NCBI RefSeq assembly: GCF_964222135.1
Contig: NZ_CAXQBR010000086.1
Span: 1 to 51,204, forward strand
Direction of reading: 5' to 3'
Length of the DNA stretch: 51,204 nucleotides
DNA from: Euzebya sp.
GTDB lineage: Bacteria; Actinomycetota; Nitriliruptoria; Euzebyales; Euzebyaceae
Position numbers and translations under genes: made by a program. Below the pieces are notes generated by a model. That model ran no database searches, was not told the origin of the DNA, and saw only the letters and a program-made list of their open reading frames with translations. Positions 1 through 7,234 of the stretch are shown one piece after another (position 1 is the first letter of the stretch; every line of letters begins with the position of its first letter).

Positions 1-2
1 TG

Positions 3-827
3 GTCGTCGACGACCACCTGGTCGTGGGCGGCGAGAACAGCCGCCTGTTCGTGGCCGCCCTCGACCGTCACACCGGCCCCGACGGCTTGGTCGCCCTCGA
101 CGCGAGGGTCGTGGCCGACGTCGCCTCGTGGGACGACGAGCTGATCGCCGACCTCGGCGACCGCAACACCTCCATCGAGTCCTCGGTCGCCGTCCACGAC
201 GGGGTGGTCTGGCTCGTGAACTCCGGCGGGCTCGTGCAGGGCTGGGACCTGTCGAGCCTGGTGGGGGAGGGGGAGCCCCGGCAGGTGTTCCGGTGGTGGG
301 TGGGCGACGACGCCGACGCCACCGTCGTGGTCGACGAGGCCACCGGCGACCTGGTCGTGGCCGCGGAGTACGAGCGCCACACCGCCCGCAGCCGCAAGGT
401 CGGCCAGGTGGTCCGCCTCGATCCGGACGCGGCCGACCCGCTCGTCTGGGGCGTCGCCGACCCGCGGGTCGCCGAGGGTGCGGACGTCGCCGGGGTCTGG
501 GGCACCCCTGCTCTGTGGCGCGACGTCGTGATCGTCCCGACAACCGGCGGCAGCCTGCTCGGCCTGGACGCGGACACCGGGGCGGTGCGCTGGTCCGTCG
601 AGCTCGGCGACCACCTCTGGTCCTCCCCCGTCGTCGTCGACGACGTCCTGATCCAGGGCGCCTGCGACGGTGTGCTCCACGCCTTCGACCTCACCGAGGA
701 CGGTCCGCCGGTCCCGCGGTGGGACCTCGCCCTCGACGGCTGCATCGAGTCGACGCCCGCGGTGTGGGACGGCCGGCTCTACGTCGGCACGCGCGCCGGC
801 CAGGTGGCCGCGGTCGACCTCCGCTGA
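3..827 (+). CDS. PQQ-like beta-propeller repeat protein, 5' end outside the window
   Basis: The reading frame is open from base 3 with no convincing start, so the N-terminus lies outside the window; about 274 residues are visible. The protein is built of repeated blade-like units. Each has a hydrophobic strand ending in a glycine- or aspartate-rich turn, such as LLGLDADTGAVRW, LHAFDLTEDG and LYVGTRAGQVAAVDLR. This is the pattern of PQQ-binding-like (YncE/BamB-type) eight-bladed propellers, often exported or envelope-bound proteins. Without the N-terminus I cannot tell whether there is a signal peptide or a fused kinase or enzyme domain. The C-terminal blade ends at the stop, so the 3' end looks complete. 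The substrate is unknown. Confidence 0.75.
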   Translation, partial: VVDDHLVVGGENSRLFVAALDRHTGPDGLVALDARVVADVASWDDELIADLGDRNTSIESSVAVHDGVVWLVNSGGLVQGWDLSSLVGEGEPRQVFRWWVGDDADATVVVDEATGDLVVAAEYERHTARSRKVGQVVRLDPDAADPLVWGVADPRVAEGADVAGVWGTPALWRDVVIVPTTGGSLLGLDADTGAVRWSVELGDHLWSSPVVVDDVLIQGACDGVLHAFDLTEDGPPVPRWDLALDGCIESTPAVWDGRLYVGTRAGQVAAVDLR

Positions 828-864
828 CCGTTTGCCCCGTGACGGCCGCGGGCACGAGGGGGGC

Positions 865-1527
865 ATGACTCGCATCGCCATCGCCGGAGGCCACGGCCAG
901 ATCGCCCTGCACCTGACGCGGCTGCTCGCCGCGGACGGCCACGAGGTCCGCGCGCTGATCCGCAACCCCGATCACCGCGCCGACGTGGAGGACGCTGGCG
1001 GGTCCCCGCACCTCATCGACCTCGAGGACGCTGGAGCCGACGAGCTCGCGTCCGCCCTCGAGGGCTGCGACGTCCTCGTCTTCGCCGCGGGGGCCGGCCC
1101 GGGCAGCGGCGCGGCCCGCAAGGAGACCGTCGACTACGGCGCCGCGGTGGCGCTGCGGGACGCCTGCTCAGCAGCCGGTGTCCGGCGCTACGTCATGGTC
1201 AGCGCCATGGGGACCGACGACCCGCCGGACGGCGACGACGTGTTCGACGTGTACCTGCGGGCGAAGAGCCGCGCCGACGCCGCCCTGGCGGACAGCGACC
1301 TCGACTGGACGATCATCCGCCCCGGTCGGTTGACCGACGAGCCGTCCACGGGCCGCGTGGCGCTGGCGCGGCACGTCGATGCGGGTGAGATCCCGCGAGC
1401 CGATGTCGCGGCCGTCCTGGCCGCCGTGATCGAGCGTCCCGCCTCGGCGGGGTTGACCCTCGAGGTGGTGTCAGGCGACGAGGACGTGGCCGACGCCGTC
1501 GACCGGGTCGCCCGCCCGTCGAGCTGA
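865..1527 (+). CDS. NAD(P)-binding atypical SDR (NmrA/YwnB-like)
   Basis: A 220-residue Rossmann-fold protein of the atypical short-chain dehydrogenase group (NAD(P)H-binding, YwnB/HSCARG-like). The N-terminal beta strand and glycine motif, IAIAGGHGQIA (residues 4-14), has alanine where the third glycine is usual. A Y-x-x-x-K pair sits at Y130/K134, and the WTIIRPGRL segment (148-156) is typical of the family. Such proteins are often redox sensors or reductases with unknown substrate. The ATG at 865 was chosen because a GAGGGGGG purine run lies just upstream; a longer frame further upstream overlaps the propeller gene and looks spurious. It follows the propeller gene by 37 bases and may be cotranscribed with it. 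Confidence 0.85.
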   Translation: MTRIAIAGGHGQIALHLTRLLAADGHEVRALIRNPDHRADVEDAGGSPHLIDLEDAGADELASALEGCDVLVFAAGAGPGSGAARKETVDYGAAVALRDACSAAGVRRYVMVSAMGTDDPPDGDDVFDVYLRAKSRADAALADSDLDWTIIRPGRLTDEPSTGRVALARHVDAGEIPRADVAAVLAAVIERPASAGLTLEVVSGDEDVADAVDRVARPSS

Positions 1528-1573
1528 GACGTCGGGCCGGCGCAAGCGGCCTGACCACACGCGAGCACGACAG

Positions 1574-1602
1574 CGGCCCCGGCGGCGGCGCGTCCGGGGC
1601 CG
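1574..1602. terminator. Stem-loop between convergent genes
   Basis: A perfect 9-bp stem (CGGCCCCGG with its complement) closes an 11-base loop. It lies 47 bases after the SDR stop and 35 bases from the end of the convergent DUF6131 gene, so it could terminate transcription from both sides. There is no T tract, which is common in GC-rich actinobacteria. Next to it a 13-base sequence (GTCGGTCAGTAGA) is repeated directly, at about 1614 and 1632. The second copy contains the DUF6131 stop codon, so the gene end has been duplicated locally. Confidence 0.5.
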
Positions 1603-1636
1603 GCTGGTTCGTCGTCGGTCAGTAGAGGCCGGTCGG

Positions 1637-1828
1637 TCAGTAGAAGCGACGCCCGCTGAACGCGCGGCCCGTCGAGGAGAGGACCCACAGCACGAGGCCG
1701 ATGACGGCCAAGATCGCGCCGATGGTGTAGAGGATGCCGATGTCCAGGAGGGCACCGGCGATGATCAGGATGATCCCAAGTATCAACATGACGAGGTCAT
1801 AGCCCTGGTCGGCACGGGTGAAACCCAT
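1637..1828 (-). CDS. DUF6131-like small two-helix membrane protein
   Basis: A 63-residue protein with two hydrophobic helices (about residues 14-32 and 36-52) and the pattern LILGIILIIAG...LYTIGAILAVIGLVLWVL...GR, ending in GRRFY. It matches the DUF6131 family of tiny actinobacterial membrane proteins of unknown role. Family members often begin at the first helix, so an internal ATG at 1789 (50 residues) is a real alternative. I kept the upstream ATG at 1828 because GAAGG lies just before it. The gene is convergent with the SDR gene and separated from it by a stem-loop. Confidence 0.7.
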   Translation of the reverse strand: MGFTRADQGYDLVMLILGIILIIAGALLDIGILYTIGAILAVIGLVLWVLSSTGRAFSGRRFY

Positions 1829-1896
1829 GCGCCTTCACACTCCGTGATCGGACGGCGTCCAACGGTCATCGCGTGTTCTGAGCTATGGCGGCCGGA

Positions 1897-2402
1897 GGTG
1901 TCGTTCTCGATCCGGCCGCCGGCGAGGGGGACGTAGGGGAGGAAGGCGAGCCCGGCATCTGCGCAGGCGTCCAGCACCGGGTCGGACGACCGGTCGGTGA
2001 GGTTGTAGCGGTTCTGCACGCTCGCGATCGGGACGATGTCCCGCGCCTCGGCGAGCTGGTCCGCCGAGACGTTGGACAAGCCGACGTGGCGGACCTTCCC
2101 GGCGTCCCGCAGCTCGGCGAGGGCGCCGACGGTCTCGGCGAACGGCACGTCCGGATCGGGGCCGTGCAGCTGGTACAGGTCGATCACGTCCAGGCGGAGC
2201 CGGCGGAGGCTCGCCTCGCACGCCTCCCGGAGGTGGGCTGGGGACCCGTCGCGTCCCCACGCCTGCGGCGACGGGCGGGTCGACCCGCCCTTGGTCGCGA
2301 TGACGAGCTCCTCTGGGCCCCGAAGCCCATGCGTCGGACGGTCATGTCGCCGCCGATGTCGAACGTGCCGTGCTCGTCGGTGATGATGCTGCCGCTGCTC
2401 AT
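1897..2402 (-). pseudogene. Aldo/keto reductase remnant with internal deletion
   Basis: A good start (ATG at 2402 with AAGGTGGAG upstream) opens an aldo/keto reductase N-terminus with the MTVRRMGFGAQ segment. At about 2311 the homology jumps to another frame and resumes at ELVIATKGG, then runs through YQLHGPDPDVPFAET and VRHVGLSN to FLPYVPLAGG. The missing part, roughly 45-60 residues by family comparison, carries the catalytic Asp/Tyr region. The usual C-terminal section (PxAxxxAxAW...IPG) is also absent; the frame runs on into unrelated sequence. An out-of-frame internal deletion plus 3' loss means no active reductase can be made. It is divergent from the DUF72 gene. Confidence 0.75.
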
Positions 2403-2433
2403 GGGCTCCACCTTCCCCGGGTAGGGGGAGCCC

Positions 2434-3168
2434 ATGCTCCGGATCGGGACCAGCGGCTGGCACTACGACGACTGGCGAGGGGTGGTGTACCCCGACGATC
2501 TGGCGAAGAGCCGGTGGTTCGGCCACTACGCCACCCTCTTCGACACCGTCGAGATCAACGCGTCGTTCTACCGGTTGCCGACCGAGCGGATGGTCGACGG
2601 GTGGCGGGAGCAGGCCCCCGAGGGGTTCTGCTACGCGGCCAAGGGCAGCCGGTTCACCACCCACAACCTCAAGATCGGCGGGGACCGGCTCGAGGGGTCG
2701 GTCGAGCTCGTCACGGGGCGGCTGCGCGGGCTGGGTGCCACCCTCGGGGTGATCCTGTGGCAGCTCCCCCCGAACCTCCACCACGATCCGGCCCGGCTGG
2801 CGCGCTTCGCCGGCACCCTGCCGGGGTGGACCCGGCACGCGGTGGAGTTCCGCCATCCGTCCTGGACCGCCGACGACGTCGACGAGGTCCTCGCCGCCCA
2901 CGGCATCGCGCGCGTGTGGACGTCGGCAGCCGACGTGCCGCAGCCCGCGCGGGCCACCACCGCCTGGGGGTACCTGCGGTTCCACGGCCTGGGCGAGGAC
3001 CCCTACCGGTGGGACTACGCCGACGACGAGCTGCGCCCGTGGGCGGAGCGGGTCGCCGCGATCGTGGCGGGAGGTGAGGACGCGTTCGTGTACTTCAACA
3101 ACGACTACGACGGCCACGCGGTCCGCAACGCCCAGCGCTTCGCCGAGCTCGTCGACGCCTGCCGGTGA
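2434..3168 (+). CDS. DUF72 family protein (YecE-like)
   Basis: A 244-residue protein covering the whole DUF72 (YecE) TIM-barrel family. It starts with the hallmark IGTSGWHYDDW (residues 4-14), followed by EINASFYRLP (about 36-45), the AAKGSRFTTH strand, the VEFRHPSW block and a C-terminal YFNNDYDGHAVRNA segment. The family's function is not established. The ATG at 2434 follows the GTAGGGGGAG purine run closely. Upstream is the divergent, broken aldo/keto reductase. Its stop is three bases from the convergent lipase maturation factor stop, and the junction holds an 11-base motif also seen at two other minus-strand gene ends. Confidence 0.88.
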   Translation: MLRIGTSGWHYDDWRGVVYPDDLAKSRWFGHYATLFDTVEINASFYRLPTERMVDGWREQAPEGFCYAAKGSRFTTHNLKIGGDRLEGSVELVTGRLRGLGATLGVILWQLPPNLHHDPARLARFAGTLPGWTRHAVEFRHPSWTADDVDEVLAAHGIARVWTSAADVPQPARATTAWGYLRFHGLGEDPYRWDYADDELRPWAERVAAIVAGGEDAFVYFNNDYDGHAVRNAQRFAELVDACR

Positions 3169-3171
3169 CGC

Positions 3172-4620
3172 TCAGGCGGTGTGCCGGCGGGTGGGCGGTC
3201 GACGGATCGGCGGCAGGAACTCCCCGACCGGCTCGACCACCCAGAAGTCACCGGTCGCACGCCGCTCGTCGGGGGTGGTGAAGCGGTAGCGGCAGCGGCG
3301 CGCGCGGATCCACCGCGGCTGGCTCGGGCTGAAGGGATCCAGGGCGAGGAGACGGCGGATGGCCGGCCGCCCCTCGAGGAGCCCCTCCACCAGGCGGCGG
3401 AACCAGACGTCGTGACGTCCGGCGTGCGGCGTCATCGCGGCGAACCACATCAGCCAGTCGAGGCGCAGGTGCCAGGGCGCGACCTGCGGTGGGCGGCGTG
3501 CCGGGTCGCCGGGCTTGCCCTTGAACGCATACGTCCGCCACTCGGTGTCCGGTGCGTCGGGATCCTCGGCGTCGGTGCCCTCCAGCACGATCTCGTAGCG
3601 GGTCCGGGTGACGGACCCGAAGGCTCCGTAGGTGCCGACGAGCCTGAACCGGTTGAACGCCGCGTTCATCAGCTGGTCGGGACTCATCATGTTCCGCACC
3701 GGGCGCCACGACATCACCAGCACCATCGCGGCGACCGCCAGGGTGACGGCCCCGAGCCAGGCGGGCAGCCCGCCGTCGCCCGCGGTGTCGACGGGCAGCC
3801 AGCCGAGCCACGCATCCGGCACCGCGCTGAGGGCGAGGACGACGGTCACCGCGTTCAGCCACGCGAAGTTCCCGGTCAGGATCAGCCAGCCCTGCGTCGC
3901 GATCACCGACACCGCGGCGATCCCGGCGACCGGTTGGGGCAGAAACAGCCCGACGGGCATGACGAGCTGGGTCACGTGGTTGCCGGCGACCTCCACGCGG
4001 TGCCACCAGCCCGGCCGGGTGTGCGCCCACCACGACAGCGGGCCGGGGATCGGTTGGGTCTCGTGGTGGAAGTCGAGGCAGGTGAGATCACGCCAGCAGG
4101 CGTCGCCGCGCAGCTTGATCAGCCCGGCCCCGAACTCGATGCGGAAGAGGAGCCACCGCACCGCGAGGATCGCCGCCCAGGAGGGGACGTCGGCATCGCT
4201 GCCGAGGAAGGCGGCGACGAACCCCGCCTCGAGGAGGATGGTCTCCCACCCGAACGCGTACCAGATCTGGCCGATCGTCACGATCGAGAGGTACAGCGCC
4301 CACAGGACCAGCCAGAGGGCCAGCGGCACCCAGGACGGTCCTCGCTGGGGGAGCCCGAGCGCCATGGCCAGGGACACCGCGGCCGCAGCCCAGCAGGTGC
4401 GGACCACGAGGTCGTCGGAGTACCGCCACGCGAAGACCGTGAGCTGGTGCCGGGGGTCGAGCCGCTCCACGACCCGACGCGCGGGCAGGAGGCCGTCGTC
4501 GCCGAGGAGGCCACGCCACCCCAGGGCCGCGTTCGCGAAGGCGAGCGCGTAGAGGGCCCCGACCAGCCGTGTGAGCAGCCAGCGGGCTCCCTCGTACCCC
4601 TCGGCGGCGAGCCAGTCCAC
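3172..4620 (-). CDS. Lipase maturation factor family membrane protein
   Basis: A 482-residue polytopic membrane protein related to lipase maturation factor (LMF1). Family blocks include GWETILLEAGF (124-134) and the RIEFGAGLIKLRGDACWRDLTCLDFHHETQP region (160-190, described by its key residues), then several membrane segments and a soluble C-terminal domain with WHLRLDWLMWF. In animals LMF1 helps lipases fold in the ER; the bacterial role is unknown. The start is a GTG at 4620 with AAGGAG seven bases upstream; the frame continues much further without homology. The rhodanese gene is divergent, 125 bases away. Confidence 0.88.
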   Translation of the reverse strand: MDWLAAEGYEGARWLLTRLVGALYALAFANAALGWRGLLGDDGLLPARRVVERLDPRHQLTVFAWRYSDDLVVRTCWAAAAVSLAMALGLPQRGPSWVPLALWLVLWALYLSIVTIGQIWYAFGWETILLEAGFVAAFLGSDADVPSWAAILAVRWLLFRIEFGAGLIKLRGDACWRDLTCLDFHHETQPIPGPLSWWAHTRPGWWHRVEVAGNHVTQLVMPVGLFLPQPVAGIAAVSVIATQGWLILTGNFAWLNAVTVVLALSAVPDAWLGWLPVDTAGDGGLPAWLGAVTLAVAAMVLVMSWRPVRNMMSPDQLMNAAFNRFRLVGTYGAFGSVTRTRYEIVLEGTDAEDPDAPDTEWRTYAFKGKPGDPARRPPQVAPWHLRLDWLMWFAAMTPHAGRHDVWFRRLVEGLLEGRPAIRRLLALDPFSPSQPRWIRARRCRYRFTTPDERRATGDFWVVEPVGEFLPPIRRPPTRRHTA

Positions 4621-4745
4621 GTCCCGCTCCTTCCCCCATGTGGGGGTGTGGTCACGCCATCCGACCCGGCGCTCGGAGCATCCGGCGCACGTGGTCCGTA
4701 CGATCCGAGGTGCCGCACCCCGCGGTCCAGACGAAGGGAGCCACC

Positions 4746-5069
4746 ATGGAGCACGTCGACGTCCACACCGCGCACGCCGCCGGGGAGGACGCCGTCCTGG
4801 TCGACGTGCGCGAGCAGGACGAGTGGGCCGCGGGACGCGCGCCCGGCGCGACGCACGTGCCCCTGTCGGCCTTCGGCGCGGCCACGTGGGACCCCGAGGT
4901 CCGGTACCTGTTCGTCTGCCGCAGCGGCGCGCGGTCCGGACAGGCGGCGATGGCCCTCTCCCGGGCGGGTTACCGGGCGGCGAACGTCGAGGGCGGCATG
5001 CTCGCCTGGGCCGCCGCGGACCTGCCGATGGAGGCTGATGACGGCGAGCCGCACGTCCTGAGCCACTGA
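4746..5069 (+). CDS. Single-domain rhodanese-like protein
   Basis: A 107-residue single rhodanese domain (GlpE/PspE size). It contains LVDVREQDEW (18-27), the HVPLSAF substrate loop and an active-site loop CRSGARS starting at Cys58, so the catalytic persulfide-forming cysteine is present. It probably moves sulfane sulfur between thiols in the cytoplasm. The start is well set by AAGGGAG six bases before the ATG. It lies 25 bases upstream of a TauE/SafE transporter gene and a DUF1634 gene, which suggests one sulfur-handling operon. Confidence 0.9.
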   Translation: MEHVDVHTAHAAGEDAVLVDVREQDEWAAGRAPGATHVPLSAFGAATWDPEVRYLFVCRSGARSGQAAMALSRAGYRAANVEGGMLAWAAADLPMEADDGEPHVLSH

Positions 5070-5094
5070 GCCCCGCGCCACTGACGGGGACGGC

Positions 5095-5910
5095 GTGCTC
5101 TCCCTCGTGCTCGTCGCGGCGGCGTTCGCCACCGCTGGCATCGGCGCGCTCGGCGGCCTCGGCGGCGCGGTCCTCCTGGTCCCGGCGCTGGCGGTCGCCG
5201 GGATGCCCGCGGCGGAGGCTGCGCCGCTCGGGCTCGTGTCGGTGGCGGCCGGGTCGATCGCGGCGGGCGGGCTGCAGCTCCGCGAGCGGACGGTCAACCA
5301 CCGCCTCGGCGTGACGACCGAGGCCGCCGCGACGCTCGGCGCCACCACGGGGGCGCTCGGCTCGGGGATCGTGTCGGAGCGCGTGCTCACCTGGGGTCTC
5401 GCCACCGTCGCCGTCCTCGCCGCCGCGGCGATGCTGCGGACGCGCGGGCGCCGGGGGCCGGGCGCGACGGTGCAGGACCAGACGGTGGGGGAGTGGCCGG
5501 GGCAGATCGCCGGGGTCGCGCCACCGGAGGACGAGCCCGTCCCGTACCGCGCCGCGCGCCTGCCGGTCGCCCTCGCGCTCATGTGGGTCTCCGGCGTCAT
5601 CGCCGGTGTGGCCGGGGCCAGCGGCGGGTTCCTGAAGACCCCGGTGACCACCGACGTCATGCGCATCCCGCTCAAGGTCGCCGCGTCGACGACCACGTTC
5701 ACGATCGGGGTCACCGCCGCGGCGGGGCTCGTCGTCTTCGTCCTCCAGGGGCGCGTCGACCCCCAGGCCGCGGCCGCGGTGATCGCGGGCAGCCTCCTCG
5801 GCGGGCAGGTCGGCGCGGCCCTGCAGTCCCGCGCGCCGGTGGCGGTGATCCGGACGGGCCTCGGGGTCCTGCTCGTCGGCGTCGCCGTCGTCCTGGTGGT
5901 GACGGGCTGA
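5095..5910 (+). CDS. TauE/SafE family sulfite/organosulfur anion exporter
   Basis: A 271-residue integral membrane protein with about eight hydrophobic segments in two repeats of the TauE/SafE fold. The first repeat has the glycine-rich GIGALGGLGGAVLLVPAL. The second has GVAGASGGFLKTPVTTDVMRIPLKVAASTTTF, here named by its key GASGG and ASTTTF blocks. Members move sulfite, sulfoacetate or related anions across the membrane. The GTG start follows the rhodanese stop by 25 bases, and the stop overlaps the next ATG by one base (TGATG). The gene order supports a role in clearing oxidised sulfur. Confidence 0.88.
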   Translation: MLSLVLVAAAFATAGIGALGGLGGAVLLVPALAVAGMPAAEAAPLGLVSVAAGSIAAGGLQLRERTVNHRLGVTTEAAATLGATTGALGSGIVSERVLTWGLATVAVLAAAAMLRTRGRRGPGATVQDQTVGEWPGQIAGVAPPEDEPVPYRAARLPVALALMWVSGVIAGVAGASGGFLKTPVTTDVMRIPLKVAASTTTFTIGVTAAAGLVVFVLQGRVDPQAAAAVIAGSLLGGQVGAALQSRAPVAVIRTGLGVLLVGVAVVLVVTG

Positions 5911-6218
5911 TGGTCCGCCAGGACCGGCCCTTCGACGTCCAGCCCCGGGCCAACGGGGTGATGGCCGCGGTGCTGCAGCGCGCGGCGCTGGTCGCGCTCG
6001 TGCTCGGCGTCGCGGGCGCGGTGGTGCCGGGGCTCCCGGGCGAGGTCCTGGCCTGGGCCGCCGTCGCGGTCGTGGTCGTCGTGCCGCTCCTCAGGGTCCT
6101 GTGGCTCGGGATCCGCTGGGTCGACCGCCGCGACTACCGCTTCGCGGCGCTGGCCTTCGGGCTGCTGGCGATCGTCGTCGTCGGGGGCGCCCTCGCGGTG
6201 CTCGGGGCGTCGGGCTGA
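5910..6218 (+). CDS. DUF1634-like membrane protein
   Basis: A 102-residue protein with three hydrophobic helices. The last two are joined by the conserved-looking pattern VPLLRVLWLGIRWVDRRDYRFA, in which P-x-L-R-V and R-D-Y match what I remember of the DUF1634 family. DUF1634 genes are repeatedly found directly after TauE/SafE genes, as here, where the ATG shares one base with the upstream TGA. It may be an accessory subunit of the exporter. The family call is from memory of the motif and the neighbourhood. Confidence 0.7.
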   Translation: MVRQDRPFDVQPRANGVMAAVLQRAALVALVLGVAGAVVPGLPGEVLAWAAVAVVVVVPLLRVLWLGIRWVDRRDYRFAALAFGLLAIVVVGGALAVLGASG

Positions 6219-6309
6219 CGCGCCTCGTCGAGGGCGCGGTCATGGTCGCTCGCGCGACCCCGGTCGTGGCCCCGGGAAGGCGCGGCGATGGCCACCGGCT
6301 CGGCGCGGT

Positions 6310-6348
6310 CTGTCGTCTTCGTTCCGATCTGCGCAACGAAGACGACAG
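6310..6348. repeat. Palindromic repeat, copy A
   Basis: CTGTCGTCTTCGTT (6310-6323) pairs perfectly with AACGAAGACGACAG (6335-6348) across an 11-base loop, giving a 14-bp stem. The right arm and part of the loop (GCGCAACGAAG then CGACAG) recur in copy B. There is no T tract, so a simple terminator is possible but not the only reading; it resembles a REP-type palindromic element. Confidence 0.75.
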
Positions 6349-6379
6349 GGCTCCATGCCACCCGGGACCGCACGGCCGA

Positions 6380-6424
6380 GGTCTGTCGGGAATGTCTCGA
6401 AGGGCGCAACGAAGTCGACAGACC
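6380..6424. repeat. Palindromic repeat, copy B (diverged)
   Basis: GGTCTGTCG (6380-6388) pairs with CGACAGACC (6416-6424). The interior again contains GCGCAACGAAG followed by one changed base and CGACAG, as in copy A, and copy A is also preceded by GGTCTGTCG. The two copies therefore look like related palindromic elements rather than independent hairpins. Confidence 0.6.
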
Positions 6425-6469
6425 CGTCCTGGCTCAGACCCCGTCCTGGCTCGACCCCCGTCCTGGCTC
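6423..6469. repeat. Three tandem copies of a 13-base unit, period 17
   Basis: CCCGTCCTGGCTC occurs at 6423-6435, 6440-6452 and 6457-6469 with exact 17-base spacing. The linkers are AGAC-like or GACC-like. The array begins inside the right arm of palindromic copy B. There are too few copies for a CRISPR array, and the unit is too short. Confidence 0.8.
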
Positions 6470-6565
6470 GCCGGCGTGCCGCGAGCCCGTCGCGGGCGGG
6501 GTGTCCCACCGGACGATGGCGCACCACTTCAGCAGACCCCGCCAGGTGACGACCAGTTCGGCGCC

Positions 6566-7144
6566 ATGACCAGCGCACCGCTCTTCCCCACCCTCCCCCC
6601 CGACCTCGTCGCCCTGATGGCGGACGTCCTCGTCCCGATGCTGGTGGTCGTCGTCCTCAAGACCTCCGAGGTCCTCCTCCAGACCTTCCGCACGGTGTTC
6701 GTCGTGTCGGGCCGTCGGTTGCCGGCGGGCATGATCGCCCTGGTCGAGGCCTCGGTGATCATCACCGCCCTCAGCCTGGTGCTGACCGACCTGTCCCCGC
6801 CGCGCATCGCCGGCTTCATCCTCGGCATGGGCCTCGGCACGGTGGTCGGCATGGAGGCGGTCTACCGCCTGCGGCTCGGCATGGTGACCGTCCGGGCCTT
6901 CGTCCCGCCGGCCCACGCCGCCCGGTCCGCAGACGCGATCCGCGCGCTCGGCCACGGCGCGACGGTGTTCCTCGGTGAGGGGCGGGACGGTGAGGTCGCG
7001 ATGGTGCTCTCCTCGGTCCGGCGCCGCGACGCCCGCCGCGTCGTCACGGCCATCGAGGCCGTCCACCGCCCGGCCTTCACCACCGTCGACAACCTCCCCG
7101 CGCCCGGTTCGGCCATCGGCGGCATCCTCGGGGCGCGGGTCTGA
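6566..7144 (+). CDS. UPF0316 / DUF5698 membrane protein
   Basis: A 192-residue protein with three N-terminal membrane helices and a C-terminal soluble domain (about 105-190) of the DUF2179 type. The family pattern is clear: SEVLLQTFRTVFVVSGRRLPAG, a helix with VEASVIITALSLVL, then GMGLGTVVGMEAVYRLRLG and VRAF. The molecular role is unknown. The ATG at 6566 has only a weak AGGTGA about 15 bases upstream. Possible in-frame starts occur further in, so the first 10-15 residues are uncertain. It is preceded by the repeat-rich gap and followed by an iron-regulated gene. Confidence 0.82.
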   Translation: MTSAPLFPTLPPDLVALMADVLVPMLVVVVLKTSEVLLQTFRTVFVVSGRRLPAGMIALVEASVIITALSLVLTDLSPPRIAGFILGMGLGTVVGMEAVYRLRLGMVTVRAFVPPAHAARSADAIRALGHGATVFLGEGRDGEVAMVLSSVRRRDARRVVTAIEAVHRPAFTTVDNLPAPGSAIGGILGARV

Positions 7145-7179
7145 TCCACGGCGGGACGGGCCGACTTGCTCGGCGGTAG

Positions 7180-7198
7180 GCAGGTTAGGTATACCTAA
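7180..7198 (+). promoter_or_regulatory. Iron box (DtxR/IdeR/DmdR-type operator)
   Basis: The 19-base site GCAGGTTAGGTATACCTAA matches the consensus TTAGGTTAGGCTAACCTAA at 14 of 19 positions by my hand alignment, and it contains the perfect palindrome TTAGGTATACCTAA. It lies 36 bases before the ATG of the siderophore-binding protein gene and overlaps -10-like sequences (TATACC, TAAGAT). Iron-loaded repressor bound here would block transcription, so the gene should be induced when iron is scarce. Confidence 0.8.
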
Positions 7199-7234
7199 GA
7201 TTGCCTGCCAGCCCCTCCCCGGAGACACCGTCCA

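Larger units (their letters stand above)
6219..6565. other. Non-coding stretch with hairpins and tandem repeats
   Basis: No plausible gene is visible in these 347 bases; the open frames crossing them have no family features. The stretch holds a perfect 14-bp hairpin (6310-6348), a diverged second copy (6380-6424) and three 13-base direct repeats (6423-6469), listed separately. It separates the sulfur cluster from the UPF0316 gene on the same strand. Confidence 0.6.

Noticed and set aside
3181-5061. Long plus-strand open frame of 626 codons
   Set aside because: It is antisense to the lipase maturation factor gene, has no family pattern, and its Arg/Gly/Pro/Glu-rich composition is typical of a shadow frame in GC-rich DNA.
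6423-6469. Regular repeat spacing considered as a CRISPR array
   Set aside because: The repeats are 13 bases with four-base linkers and only three copies; there are no cas genes nearby.
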